Source: Flavobacteriaceae bacterium | GTDB lineage: Bacteria > Bacteroidota > Bacteroidia > Flavobacteriales > Flavobacteriaceae | DNA: 64,000 nucleotides | NCBI GenBank assembly: GCA_014238425.1 | Contig: JABABD010000015.1 | Span: forward strand, 62,001 to 126,000 | Reading direction: 5' to 3' | Part shown: one piece after another, positions 26,996 to 35,427 of the stretch | How the letters are laid out: each line of letters starts with the position of its first letter | Position numbering within the stretch: position 1 is the first letter of the stretch | Made by a program: the position numbers and the translations under genes | The notes under the pieces: generated by a model | Database searches by the model: none | The model's input: only the letters and a program-made list of their open reading frames with translations | What the model was told of the DNA's origin: nothing

Positions 26996-27292
26996 ATGAT
27001 TAATGCTGAAGAATTAGTAGACAATGATTTTCTCCGACAATACGAATTAAAAGTTGGTGAACAATTAATGAAAATTGAATACGCTTCTCAAGATCGAAAG
27101 ATTTTCTTAACTAAGTTAGAGATACCAGAGGATATACACACACAAGAATTAGAAGAAGAATTCCTTACTATAGTACTCCAACATATAGCAGAGTTAAATG
27201 TAAGTGTTGTACCTACTAGCCCTCCGATTGCTAAATTTATTAGACGCCATAGGAAATACAAACGTATGCTTCCAGTAGGTGTAAGAATATAA
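26996..27292 (+). CDS. Small GNAT-like acetyltransferase domain (YjdJ type)
   Basis: 98 residues. The layout, an N-terminal beta-hairpin (YELKVGEQLMKIEYASQ), then an acidic middle, then LNVSVVPTSPPIAKFIRRH near the C-terminus, resembles the short YjdJ-type N-acetyltransferases, in which a similar P-x-x-x-x-x-I-x-R-H segment ends the fold. The Q/R-x-x-G-x-G/A acetyl-CoA loop normally found before it is not evident: EELEEEFLTI occupies that place. It may be an inactive or binding-only relative. It ends just before a bidirectional terminator. Confidence 0.5.
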   Translation: MINAEELVDNDFLRQYELKVGEQLMKIEYASQDRKIFLTKLEIPEDIHTQELEEEFLTIVLQHIAELNVSVVPTSPPIAKFIRRHRKYKRMLPVGVRI

Positions 27293-27326
27293 AAAAACAA
27301 TCCGCTAATTAGCGGATTTTTTATTG
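27291..27326. terminator. Bidirectional terminator between GNAT-like gene and mtaB
   Basis: Perfect palindrome AATCCGCTAATTAGCGGATT (27299-27318) with seven A on the left and six T on the right, so it can end transcripts from both convergent genes. The mtaB stop codon lies inside its T-run. Confidence 0.85.
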
Positions 27327-28649
27327 TACAAATACTTCAACAAAATTAAACCTTACTAAGCCGTCATCACCAATTTCCGTAAGTTCTATATCATGAATGG
27401 TATTCACTAACTCAGGATTCCATGGCGACTTAACCTTTACATAATTTTCAGTAAATCCATGAATATATCCCTCTTTGTTTTCGCCTTCAAATAACACTTT
27501 TCTCATACTACCTATCTGACTCTCATAAAACGCACGGCGCTTCTTCACAGATAATCCTCGAAGCATTTTACTTCGCTTTGTTCTAATAGTATTAGGCACA
27601 ACGTTGTTCATACGAGCAGCTGCAGTATTATCTCTTTCAGAATAAGTAAACACATGCAAATAAGAAATATTCAATTCGTTCAAGAAATTATAGGTTTCTA
27701 AGAAATGGTCGTCAGATTCCCCAGGAAATCCAACAATCACATCAACACCAATACAGGCATGTGGCATAACTTCTTTTATTTTACAAACGCGATCCGCATA
27801 CAATTCTTTCATGTATCTACGACGCATCAACTTGAGAATATCATTACTCCCACTTTGCAGGGGAATATGAAAATGAGGAACAAAAGCTCTACTTTTTGCT
27901 ACGAATTCTATAGTTTCATTTTTTAGCAAATTTGGTTCGATTGAAGAGATTCTCATACGCTCTACACCATCAACTTCATCTAAAGCTTTTACTAATTCAT
28001 AAAACGTGTGTTCATGTTTCTTGTTACCAAACTCTCCTTTACCGTAGTCCCCTATATTTACACCTGTTAGTACAATTTCCTTAATTCCTTTCTTTGAAAT
28101 CTCACCAGCGTTATTTAAAACATTTTCCAATGTATCACTTCTTGAAATACCTCTTGCTAGCGGAATCGTGCAATATGTACATTTATAATCACAACCATCT
28201 TGTACTTTTAAGAAAGCTCTCGTTCGATCGCCTATAGAGTAACTTCCAACATAAAAATCGGCGTCTGCAATTTCACAGGAATGCACTTGACCAAAATCGT
28301 TTTTAGAAAGATCATTTATATAATCAGTAATCTTGAATTTCTCAGTCGCCCCTAGCACTAAATCTACCCCATTAACATCTGCTAACTCCTGAGGTTTCAA
28401 TTGCGCATAGCAACCAATTGCTGCAACAAAAGCATTAGGATTAGTTTTTTGTGCATGTTTTACAATAGTTTTAAAACGTTTATCAGCATTTTCGGTCACA
28501 GAACATGTATTTATAACATATATATCTGCTTCCTCCGAAAAATCAACGCGATCGAAACCTTCATTAACAAAACTCCTGGCTATAGTAGAAGTTTCTGAAA
28601 AGTTAAGTTTACAACCTAAGGTATAAAAAGCGACTTTTTTACGTTTCAT
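27321..28649 (-). CDS. mtaB: tRNA t6A37 methylthiotransferase
   Basis: 442 residues of the MTTase family: an N-terminal UPF0004 domain with cluster cysteines C13, C49 and C80 (LGCKLN, NTCSV, AIGCYA), a radical SAM barrel with C153, C157 and C160 in DGCDYKCTYC, and a short TRAM-like C-terminus. It converts t6A to ms2t6A at position 37 of ANN-decoding tRNAs. The YTLGCKLNFSET start is characteristic of MtaB rather than MiaB or RimO. It is separate in sequence and strand from the cluster radical SAM enzymes. Confidence 0.93.
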   Translation of the reverse strand: MKRKKVAFYTLGCKLNFSETSTIARSFVNEGFDRVDFSEEADIYVINTCSVTENADKRFKTIVKHAQKTNPNAFVAAIGCYAQLKPQELADVNGVDLVLGATEKFKITDYINDLSKNDFGQVHSCEIADADFYVGSYSIGDRTRAFLKVQDGCDYKCTYCTIPLARGISRSDTLENVLNNAGEISKKGIKEIVLTGVNIGDYGKGEFGNKKHEHTFYELVKALDEVDGVERMRISSIEPNLLKNETIEFVAKSRAFVPHFHIPLQSGSNDILKLMRRRYMKELYADRVCKIKEVMPHACIGVDVIVGFPGESDDHFLETYNFLNELNISYLHVFTYSERDNTAAARMNNVVPNTIRTKRSKMLRGLSVKKRRAFYESQIGSMRKVLFEGENKEGYIHGFTENYVKVKSPWNPELVNTIHDIELTEIGDDGLVRFNFVEVFVQ

Positions 28650-28725
28650 AATTACGAATTTCCTTATGGTAGAAATCTGATTATATTTACACCAATTATT
28701 CTTGTATATACAGGAATATAGCGTA

Positions 28726-28733
28726 CAAAGATA
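28726..28733 (-). promoter_or_regulatory. -7 box for mtaB
   Basis: TATCTTTG on the minus strand matches TAnnTTTG. It predicts a leader of ~70 bases. No clear TTG was found at the usual distance, so the site is tentative. Confidence 0.4.
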
Positions 28734-28745
28734 CCAACTAATTCT

Positions 28746-30380
28746 GTGATGATAAAACAGTCATTTCTAACAACACTAAAACCTACTCAGCTTTTATATT
28801 TGCTTATAATATCCATTGGGGCAATAGCTTGTAAAAATCAAGCCAAAAACGACAAAGATCATTTAGTCTTTAGGTATAATCAGCATAAAAACATTTCATC
28901 TCTAGATCCTGCATTTTCAAAAGATCTAGCAGATATTTGGGCTACGCATCAACTATTTAATGGATTGGTACAAATGGATAACAATATGAATGTTATTCCT
29001 GCTATAGCAAAAGATTGGGTGATTTCAGAAACTGCTATCGAATACACTTTTACCCTACGAAGTGACGTATATTTCCATAAGCATCAACTCTTTGGAAAGG
29101 ATTCAACGAGAGCAGCAAATGCTACCGATTTTGAATACAGTTTTAATAGAATTATTGACAAAGATATTGCTTCTCCAGGAAGTTGGGTATTTCAAAAAGT
29201 CGAGAGTTTTAAGGCTATTAATGACACTACACTCACTATAAAATTAAAACAACCATTTCCAGCATTTTTAGGCTTATTGACCATGAAATACTGTTCTGTT
29301 GTACCAAAAGAAGTGGTGGAAGCTTACCAATCAGATTTTAGGTCACATCCTATTGGCACTGGACCCTTTAAGTTTAAGCGTTGGGAAGAGAACATTAAAT
29401 TAGTATTCAGGAAACATCCAGATTACTTTGAAAAAGATAGTCTAGGAAATTCATTGCCTTATCTAGAAGCCGTATCGACAACTTTCTTACCAGATAAGCA
29501 AAGTGAATTCTTACAATTTGCTCAAGGCAATATCGATTTTGTATCTGGATTAGACGCCTCTTATAAAGATGAATTATTGACTGCTGACGGAAAACTGCGA
29601 GAATTATATACAAATGATGTCAATATGATTCAGGGGCCATATTTAAATACCGAATACTTAGCGTTTTATATGCCCTCGGAAGCTTCAGAGATAAAGGCTG
29701 AGCTTATAAGGAAAGCCATTAATTTTGGTTTTGACAGAAAAAAAATGATCATTTATTTACGAAACGGTATTGGTACACCAGCAACAGGAGGTTTTATTCC
29801 CAAAGGCTTACCAGGTTATGATGCTTCTTTAGGCTACGACTATGACCCGGAACAAGCCAAGGCTTTGGTCCAACAATACAAAATTGAAACTAATAACAAA
29901 AAACCAGAAATAACCATAACAACTACTAGTGAATATTTGAGTTTTTGCGAATACATTCAGCGCGAATTACAAAAAACAGGTCTTGGTGTTAATGTAGATG
30001 TCATTCCGGCGTCAGCTTTAAAGGAATCTAAAGCCAATGGCAAGTTAGATATGTTTAGAGCAAGTTGGGTTGCTGATTATCCGGATGCCGAAAACTATCT
30101 TTCCCTTTATTATAGCAAGAATTTTGCGCCCAATGGTCCTAATTACACACATTTTAAAGATGCTCAATTTGACACTTGGTATGAAGGTGCATTCTTAGAA
30201 ACAGATCCGATTAAAAGAAGTGAATTATATAAGAAAATGGATTCTTTGGTCATGAGTCAAGCCCCTATTGTACCCATGTTTTATGACAAGGCCGTACGTT
30301 TTACTAGGAAAAATGTTCACGGATTAGGAATAAACCCAACTAATCTTTTGGAATTAAAGAAAGTAAAAAAGCTTAAATAG
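28746..30380 (+). CDS. Peptide/oligopeptide ABC transporter substrate-binding lipoprotein
   Basis: 544 residues of the SBP_bac_5 (OppA/DppA) family. Signal peptide with lipobox IGAIAC (Cys 29), then LVFRYNQHKNISSLDPAF and the family signature IGTGPFKFKRWEE. The C-terminal LSLYYSKNFAPNGPNY and NPTNLLELKKV complete the fold. Full length. No permease or ATPase genes adjoin it, as is frequent for these orphan receptors in Bacteroidota. Translation may start at the second Met (28749). The 3' end overlaps the convergent YhhN gene by 8 bases. Confidence 0.9.
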   Translation: MMIKQSFLTTLKPTQLLYLLIISIGAIACKNQAKNDKDHLVFRYNQHKNISSLDPAFSKDLADIWATHQLFNGLVQMDNNMNVIPAIAKDWVISETAIEYTFTLRSDVYFHKHQLFGKDSTRAANATDFEYSFNRIIDKDIASPGSWVFQKVESFKAINDTTLTIKLKQPFPAFLGLLTMKYCSVVPKEVVEAYQSDFRSHPIGTGPFKFKRWEENIKLVFRKHPDYFEKDSLGNSLPYLEAVSTTFLPDKQSEFLQFAQGNIDFVSGLDASYKDELLTADGKLRELYTNDVNMIQGPYLNTEYLAFYMPSEASEIKAELIRKAINFGFDRKKMIIYLRNGIGTPATGGFIPKGLPGYDASLGYDYDPEQAKALVQQYKIETNNKKPEITITTTSEYLSFCEYIQRELQKTGLGVNVDVIPASALKESKANGKLDMFRASWVADYPDAENYLSLYYSKNFAPNGPNYTHFKDAQFDTWYEGAFLETDPIKRSELYKKMDSLVMSQAPIVPMFYDKAVRFTRKNVHGLGINPTNLLELKKVKKLK

Positions 30381-31104
30381 CACTTTTAATAATAGATAGT
30401 TTATCCTCTTCTTTTACTTCTTTAACGATTCCTAAAACTATTAAGTATTGAGCAATTCCATAAGTCAGCATAATAGTAAATTCACTAAAAGCAAACCCAG
30501 GATAGTAAAACATATCCAATGCAATTAAACTTTCTGACATTATGGACATGATGATTCCAATGAACACCAAAAGATAGCTTTGATTATTAACATCATTTTT
30601 TCTTAAGAATGCAAATTGAAGAACCATTACACCAACAAAAAAGTACACTATCACTGGAAAAAAAAGACTCTCAAGTTTCTCATAGATCAGATTCAAGATA
30701 AGCAAAGTGTATAGAAAGCAAATACTTAAAAACGGCAATAACCTCCCCAATTTAAAATCCCTTTGATTCGAAAACCTGATCGCATAAAATATCTTACCAA
30801 CAATAAAAAAGAACATTCCCATTACAAAAAGCAAGGTTGACCCTAAGGTTACAAGTAATAGGTCTCCTATTAAAAAACAAATAAGAGCAATTATCATATA
30901 TAAAAAAGATCTCTTTGAAGTGCATTTATTGTTAATGACATAAAAGACCATTAAAGATAAAAGAAACATGGGTTTAGAAATATATCTTAATACAGTTTCT
31001 CCATAGGCCAATCTTAAACCAATATCTATTGATAGAAGAGTGAAATAAAGTATAGAAAAATAGGTGACACTTGTTAGTGCTCGTTTTACAGACTGTACAA
31101 TCAT
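30373..31104 (-). CDS. YhhN family membrane protein (lysoplasmalogenase-like), copy A
   Basis: 243 residues with about eight membrane segments and the YhhN/TMEM86 pattern: CFLIGDLLLV early, GMFFFIVGKIFYAIRF in the middle, TYGIAQYLIVLG near the end. Family enzymes hydrolyse the vinyl-ether bond of lysoplasmalogens; activity here is not established. The second conserved acidic site reads MSESLIALD, Glu where the neighbour copy has Asp (ASDS). It is clearly a paralogue of 31308-32042, colinear from the first residue. Its -7 box is at 31124-31131. Confidence 0.75.
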   Translation of the reverse strand: MIVQSVKRALTSVTYFSILYFTLLSIDIGLRLAYGETVLRYISKPMFLLSLMVFYVINNKCTSKRSFLYMIIALICFLIGDLLLVTLGSTLLFVMGMFFFIVGKIFYAIRFSNQRDFKLGRLLPFLSICFLYTLLILNLIYEKLESLFFPVIVYFFVGVMVLQFAFLRKNDVNNQSYLLVFIGIIMSIMSESLIALDMFYYPGFAFSEFTIMLTYGIAQYLIVLGIVKEVKEEDKLSIIKSAI

Positions 31105-31307
31105 ATTGATCTGGGAGGGGTTACAAAACTAATTAATTGATTTAATTTAAGCAGATAATTCGTTTATCTCCTAAAAAATTCGATAAACCCTAAATTAATA
31201 TTAAAACCCATTATTTTTAATATTTAGCGTGATGAGCATCATTGCAATAAACTATATAAAACACAAAAAACTAAGGTTTTGTCCTAACATTTTTAGAGGC
31301 CTGAGGG
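31105..31307. other. Spacer between the two YhhN genes
   Basis: About 200 bases without a gene. It contains the -7 box of copy A and an imperfect palindrome around GTGATGAGCATCAT (about 31231-31245) that could bind a regulator. No terminator with a T-run is evident after copy B. Confidence 0.3.
31124..31131 (-). promoter_or_regulatory. -7 box for YhhN copy A
   Basis: TAGTTTTG on the minus strand fits TAnnTTTG and sits ~20 bases before the start codon. The -33 element is not clear. Confidence 0.4.
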
Positions 31308-32042
31308 TTAAAAATAATCTATCGCGGTCTTATAAACATCTTCTTCCTTTTTGACTTCTTTTAAAATACCAACAACAACAAGGTATTGTGAAATCCCATA
31401 AAAAAGCATGATAGTTATCTTTTCACATGCAAAATCTGGCATATAAAACGTCTTTAAGGCTGTAATACTGTCTGAAGCCATAGAAACAATCGTACCAATA
31501 AATACCAACAAATAACTCAACCTATTGACATCATCCTTCCTTAAGAAAGCAAACTGTAAAACTATAATTGCAGCAAAGAAGTAAATCAGTACAGGTAAAA
31601 ATAGACCATGCAAATTATCATAAATAAGGTTCATGAGCCATAATATATACAAAAAGCAAATAAATAAAAACGGCAACAGTCTACTTAATTTAAAGTCACG
31701 TTGATTAGAAAACCTAAAGGCATAGAATAATTTACCTAAAATAAAAAACATCATACCACCAGCAAATAACATAGTATTCTTAGGCTCGATCAATAACCAA
31801 TCGCCTATTAAAAAACATCCTAAAGCACCAATCATGTACCAAAAATGTTTACGTTTGGTTTCAGCTTGATTTTTTATGTAAAAAATAATAAGTAAAAGAA
31901 GTACTAATGTTTTTGAGATATATCTATATGGGATATTGTCAAATTGAAGTTTCACCCATATATCTATTGCTAACAAAGTAAAAAAAGCAATAGAAAAATA
32001 AGTAAAATTACTAGTAATATTTTTTGCAAAACGCTTGTTCAT
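31308..32042 (-). CDS. YhhN family membrane protein (lysoplasmalogenase-like), copy B
   Basis: 244 residues from the start chosen here. ATG 32042 (MNKRFAKNIT) aligns residue for residue with the start of copy A, so I prefer it to the in-frame ATG 12 codons upstream. It shares long identical stretches with copy A (RFSNQRDFKL, VLQFAFLRK, SYLLVFIG). Both conserved acidic positions of the family are Asp (CFLIGDWLL and ASDSITAL), so this copy is the better candidate for catalysis. Location: inner membrane. Confidence 0.75.
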   Translation of the reverse strand: MNKRFAKNITSNFTYFSIAFFTLLAIDIWVKLQFDNIPYRYISKTLVLLLLIIFYIKNQAETKRKHFWYMIGALGCFLIGDWLLIEPKNTMLFAGGMMFFILGKLFYAFRFSNQRDFKLSRLLPFLFICFLYILWLMNLIYDNLHGLFLPVLIYFFAAIIVLQFAFLRKDDVNRLSYLLVFIGTIVSMASDSITALKTFYMPDFACEKITIMLFYGISQYLVVVGILKEVKKEEDVYKTAIDYF

Positions 32043-32180
32043 AACGATTTGAGGGTTTTCAAAGATAAATAAAACCATTCGCGAAACTCCTTTTTTCGCT
32101 TAAACACAAAAATATTCGCTCAATATCTCGTTTTAGTAAAAAACCAATCGATAAACGGTGATTTTAATACAAATTCGCCA

Positions 32181-33356
32181 TTAATCTTTACGGTATTTCT
32201 TTGTGAGCTCAAAGACATGTTCGAGTATTTCTTTATCATCTTGAGAGAATTCTATTTGCTTTCTAGCCATTACAACTTCTGCTACTTCAAAGGCTTTTTT
32301 GGTTTGATATGTAGTAAATCCAGAGTTTCCGCCCCAACTAAAACTTGCAATAAAATTTCGAGGATACCCGCTGCCAAAAATATTAGCATTGACACCAACA
32401 ACGGTTCCAGTATTAAACATTGTATTAATACCACATTTACTATGATCTCCCATCATAAGTCCACAAAATTGCAATCCAATAGGTGTAAATCGTTCCGATT
32501 GGTAATCCCAAAGTCTAACTTCGGCATAATTATTCTTTAAGTTAGAAGTATTTGTATCTGCTCCTAAATTACACCATTCACCAAGCACTGAGTTTCCTAA
32601 ATACCCTTCATGCCCTTTATTGGAATTAGCAAATAAAACAGAATTGTTAATTTCTCCTCCTACTTTACAATAAGGCCCCACCGTTGTTGGGCCATAAATC
32701 TTAGCTCCCATTTTCACAATGGCTTTTTCACAAATTGCAAAAGGTCCCCTGATAAGGCTACCTTCCATAATTTCAGCATCCTTACCGATGTAAATAGGGC
32801 CATTACTAGCATTCAAAGTTGAGAACTGAATCTTAGCTCCTTCTTCTATAAAAATGTTTTCAGGAGCAATGGTTTTGACTGAGCTTGGGATAGGCTGAGA
32901 ACTGCGTCCTTCTGTTAAGGCATCAAAATCCAAATAAATAGCAACTCCATTCTTAGAAAAAATATCCCAAGTATTGTTTATCTCTAAAACATCTCCATTG
33001 TATTGAAAGATTTCATATTCCTCAAAATTAATTTCTTCTTGAGTATCTGTAGTATGAAAAGCAATGATAATATCATCTCTTAAAATGGCCTGTTTCTCAG
33101 AAAGTTTCTTAATCAGCTCTACAAGCTCTTGATTGGGCAAAAATGATGCACTTATCATCACATTCTCTTCCATTTCAACCATCGGATATTTCTCTGTAAG
33201 ATAATCTTCGGTAACTGTAGTGGTCGTAGCTTTTAAATAACTTTCCCATTTTTCTCTAATTGTCAATATACCCACTCGTATATCGGCTACAGGCCTTGTA
33301 TAAGTAAAAGGCAACAAATTATTACGCGAAGGACCGTCAAATAAAATGTAATTCAT
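32181..33356 (-). CDS. GlmU-like sugar nucleotidyltransferase
   Basis: 391 residues. The N-terminal domain begins ILFDGPSRNNLLPFTYTRPVADIR, the flavobacterial GlmU-like variant of a nucleotidyltransferase fold. The second half is a left-handed beta-helix of hexapeptide repeats (IYIGKDAEIMEGSLIRGPFA and onward) ending with GNSGFTTYQ. Members are annotated as putative sugar nucleotidyl transferases; the exact sugar is not known. It ends at the wall and glycan side of metabolism, like the nearby phosphohexomutase, but the two are not in one operon. Confidence 0.8.
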   Translation of the reverse strand: MNYILFDGPSRNNLLPFTYTRPVADIRVGILTIREKWESYLKATTTTVTEDYLTEKYPMVEMEENVMISASFLPNQELVELIKKLSEKQAILRDDIIIAFHTTDTQEEINFEEYEIFQYNGDVLEINNTWDIFSKNGVAIYLDFDALTEGRSSQPIPSSVKTIAPENIFIEEGAKIQFSTLNASNGPIYIGKDAEIMEGSLIRGPFAICEKAIVKMGAKIYGPTTVGPYCKVGGEINNSVLFANSNKGHEGYLGNSVLGEWCNLGADTNTSNLKNNYAEVRLWDYQSERFTPIGLQFCGLMMGDHSKCGINTMFNTGTVVGVNANIFGSGYPRNFIASFSWGGNSGFTTYQTKKAFEVAEVVMARKQIEFSQDDKEILEHVFELTKKYRKD

Positions 33357-33380
33357 AAGCTTGGTTTTTGTAAAAATAAA

Positions 33381-33406
33381 AAAGCCTTTCGATATCGAAA
33401 GGCTTT
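33381..33406 (-). terminator. Terminator after rpmE2
   Basis: Perfect 26-base palindrome with half-site AAAGCCTTTCGAT, followed on the minus strand by TTTATTTTT. It separates rpmE2 from the GlmU-like gene. Confidence 0.8.
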
Positions 33407-33429
33407 AGCAACTATTATTTTAAGTAAAA

Positions 33430-33681
33430 TTATTTTTTGAATTTAGCGTATTTGCTCTTAAACTTGTCAATACGTCCAGCTGTATCAATAAGCTTAGACT
33501 TCCCAGTGTAAAAAGGGTGAGATGTTCTAGAAATCTCCAATTTTACCAATGGGTACTCAACACCATCTACTTCAATAGTTTCTTTCGTTTCAGCAGTAGA
33601 CTTAGTTAAAAAAACATCGTCATTAGACATGTCTTTAAATGCTATAAGTCTGTAATTTTCTGGATGTATGCCTTTTTTCAT
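33430..33681 (-). CDS. rpmE2: 50S ribosomal protein bL31, type B
   Basis: 83 residues from ATG 33681 ([11 protein letters not shown]); an in-frame TTG 15 bases upstream is not needed. [20 protein letters not shown] and the [11 protein letters not shown] tail are diagnostic for bL31. The zinc-binding cysteine quartet of the type A form is absent, so this is the zinc-independent type B (RpmE2/YkgM-like). It is flanked by a consensus promoter and a strong terminator as a single-gene unit. Confidence 0.96.
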   Translation of the reverse strand: MKKGIHPENYRLIAFKDMSNDDVFLTKSTAETKETIEVDGVEYPLVKLEISRTSHPFYTGKSKLIDTAGRIDKFKSKYAKFKK

Positions 33682-33707
33682 GGTATTGTCTTTCAATTTT
33701 CAGTTTG

Positions 33708-33737
33708 CAAATTTAGTTATTTTTAATAAATCTGCAA
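33708..33737 (-). promoter_or_regulatory. Consensus promoter for rpmE2
   Basis: Minus strand TTG (33735-33737), exactly 19 bases, then TAAATTTG (33708-33715). Same spacing as the rpmH promoter. Confidence 0.75.
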
Positions 33738-33831
33738 TTATTTATTCTGATTTTCTTCTACAAAAAATTCTTTTGTAACAAAATACGCAAATTGTTTACT
33801 AACTTGCATATAACCAACAAAAACAAGATTA

Positions 33832-34353
33832 ATGGAAACACAAAAACCCGCAATTGGAAAATTCGCTATGAATTATGGTTTAGTTCTAGGACTAATAATG
33901 ATTTTAATAGCCGTAATAAATTATGTAACAGGATTAGATTTACAAGGTAAACAATGGCCTCAATACATATATTATCTTATATTTCCAATAATAATATTCT
34001 ATGCTATTAGCAAGTACAAAAAAAACAATGCTAATCTGCTAAGTGTAGGAGAAGCAATTAAAATTGGATTGATAATCGCTGCAATTAGTGCAATTGTTTA
34101 CATCATTTATGGTTTGATTTTTAACTATGTTATAGATCCAGATCATATGGGGAAAATTACAGAAGTTGTAAGGGATAAAATGCTTGAAAATCCAAATGCT
34201 ACAGAAGAGATTGTAGATCAGCAGATGGAATTTGTTAAGAAGCTTATGGACCCTGTAATTGGTTCAGCCTTTTGGATAGCCGCTAGTTTAATCTTTGGAT
34301 TGATTTACTCTTTAATTGGAGGTTTAATCATGAAAAAAGAATCTGGGTCTTAA
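33832..34353 (+). CDS. DUF4199 membrane protein
   Basis: 173 residues with four hydrophobic segments (about 14-31, 44-60, 75-100, 145-168), a hairpin-loop-hairpin arrangement with a long acidic loop (NPNATEEIVDQQMEFVKK). This matches the DUF4199 family, widespread in Bacteroidota and without a known function. In many genomes it precedes a DPM1-like glycosyltransferase, as here (45 bases downstream), which hints at a shared envelope role. Confidence 0.85.
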   Translation: METQKPAIGKFAMNYGLVLGLIMILIAVINYVTGLDLQGKQWPQYIYYLIFPIIIFYAISKYKKNNANLLSVGEAIKIGLIIAAISAIVYIIYGLIFNYVIDPDHMGKITEVVRDKMLENPNATEEIVDQQMEFVKKLMDPVIGSAFWIAASLIFGLIYSLIGGLIMKKESGS

Positions 34354-34366
34354 AAAATTTATTACT

Positions 34367-34374
34367 TACTTTTG
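34367..34374 (+). promoter_or_regulatory. -7 box before the DPM1-like glycosyltransferase
   Basis: TACTTTTG fits TAnnTTTG and lies 23 bases before the start codon, just after the DUF4199 stop. The -33 region would fall in the DUF4199 gene and lacks TTG. Confidence 0.4.
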
Positions 34375-34397
34375 CTCTTTAACAAGAACAACTGTAC

Positions 34398-35348
34398 ATG
34401 AATATATCTGTAGTCATACCGTTGCTTAACGAAAATGACTCCTTAATAGAATTAAACCATTGGATTGCATCTGTTATGCAGTCCAATGGTTTTTCATATG
34501 AGGTTATTTTTATTGATGATGGCAGTACAGATGATTCCTGGAAAACTATTGCATCTCTTGCAAAAAAAGATAGCCATGTAAAAGGCATTCAATTTTCTAA
34601 GAATTTTGGAAAATCGCAAGCGTTACATGCTGGTTTCAAAGCCTCTAACGCCGATGTAATTATCACTATGGATGCAGATCTTCAGGATAACCCAGAGGAG
34701 GTTCCAGATTTATACAAAATGATTATTGAAGAGCAATACGATCTCGTCTCTGGCTGGAAAAAGAAACGTTACGATTCGGTAATCTCTAAAAATTTACCTT
34801 CTAAACTATTCAATTGGGCAGCCAGACGCACCTCAAAAGTCAAGTTGCACGACTTTAATTGTGGATTAAAAGCTTATAAAAATGAAGTCATAAAGAACAT
34901 TGATGTACACGGAGAAATGCATCGTTACATTCCTGTTCTAGCAAAAAATGCGGGATTTAATAAAATAGGCGAAAAAGTAGTGCAACATCAAGCACGTAAA
35001 TACGGAAAAACAAAATTTGGTATGGAACGATTCATAAATGGTTTTTTGGATTTGTTAACAATATGGTTTATATCTAAATTCGGGAAACGCCCCATGCATT
35101 TCTTTGGCTCATTAGGTGTACTCATGTTTATTATAGGGTTTTGTTTTTCCCTATACCTTGGTATCGACAAGCTCTTCATTAATCCTACTGGGCGTCTTAT
35201 TACCGATCGTCCGCAGTTTTATATCGCATTAACAACCATGATTATTGGCACACTGTTCTTTGTCGCTGGTTTCCTTGGCGAGTTAGTTTTACGTTCCAAA
35301 AATGACACCAATCGTTACAATATAAAAGACGAAATCAATTTAGAATAA
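34398..35348 (+). CDS. DPM1/GtrB-like family 2 glycosyltransferase
   Basis: 316 residues. GT-A domain with SVVIPLLNENDSL, FIDDGSTDDSW (~38-48) and MDADLQDNPEE (D92/D94) typical of dolichol-phosphate mannose or undecaprenyl-phosphate glucose synthases. NCGLKAYKNEV and the RKYGKTKFG motif follow. Two C-terminal membrane segments (~230-250 and ~270-295) anchor it. It transfers a sugar from a nucleotide donor to polyprenyl phosphate, giving donors such as those used by GT87/GT-C enzymes. Confidence 0.9.
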   Translation: MNISVVIPLLNENDSLIELNHWIASVMQSNGFSYEVIFIDDGSTDDSWKTIASLAKKDSHVKGIQFSKNFGKSQALHAGFKASNADVIITMDADLQDNPEEVPDLYKMIIEEQYDLVSGWKKKRYDSVISKNLPSKLFNWAARRTSKVKLHDFNCGLKAYKNEVIKNIDVHGEMHRYIPVLAKNAGFNKIGEKVVQHQARKYGKTKFGMERFINGFLDLLTIWFISKFGKRPMHFFGSLGVLMFIIGFCFSLYLGIDKLFINPTGRLITDRPQFYIALTTMIIGTLFFVAGFLGELVLRSKNDTNRYNIKDEINLE

Positions 35349-35397
35349 CAACACTTGAATTAATGAAGTATTAAGGCTTCAAGCATTAGTAATTATG

Positions 35398-35405
35398 TAA
35401 TTTTG
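35398..35405 (+). promoter_or_regulatory. -7 box for the phosphohexomutase gene
   Basis: TAATTTTG fits TAnnTTTG, 22 bases before the start codon. No clear TTG lies upstream. Confidence 0.4.
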
Positions 35406-35427
35406 CAATTCTTAAGACATACGCTTA

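Noticed and set aside
31231-31249. Imperfect palindrome near GATGAGCATC between the YhhN genes
   Set aside because: Short, imperfect and not placed on a clear promoter; common by chance in AT-rich DNA.
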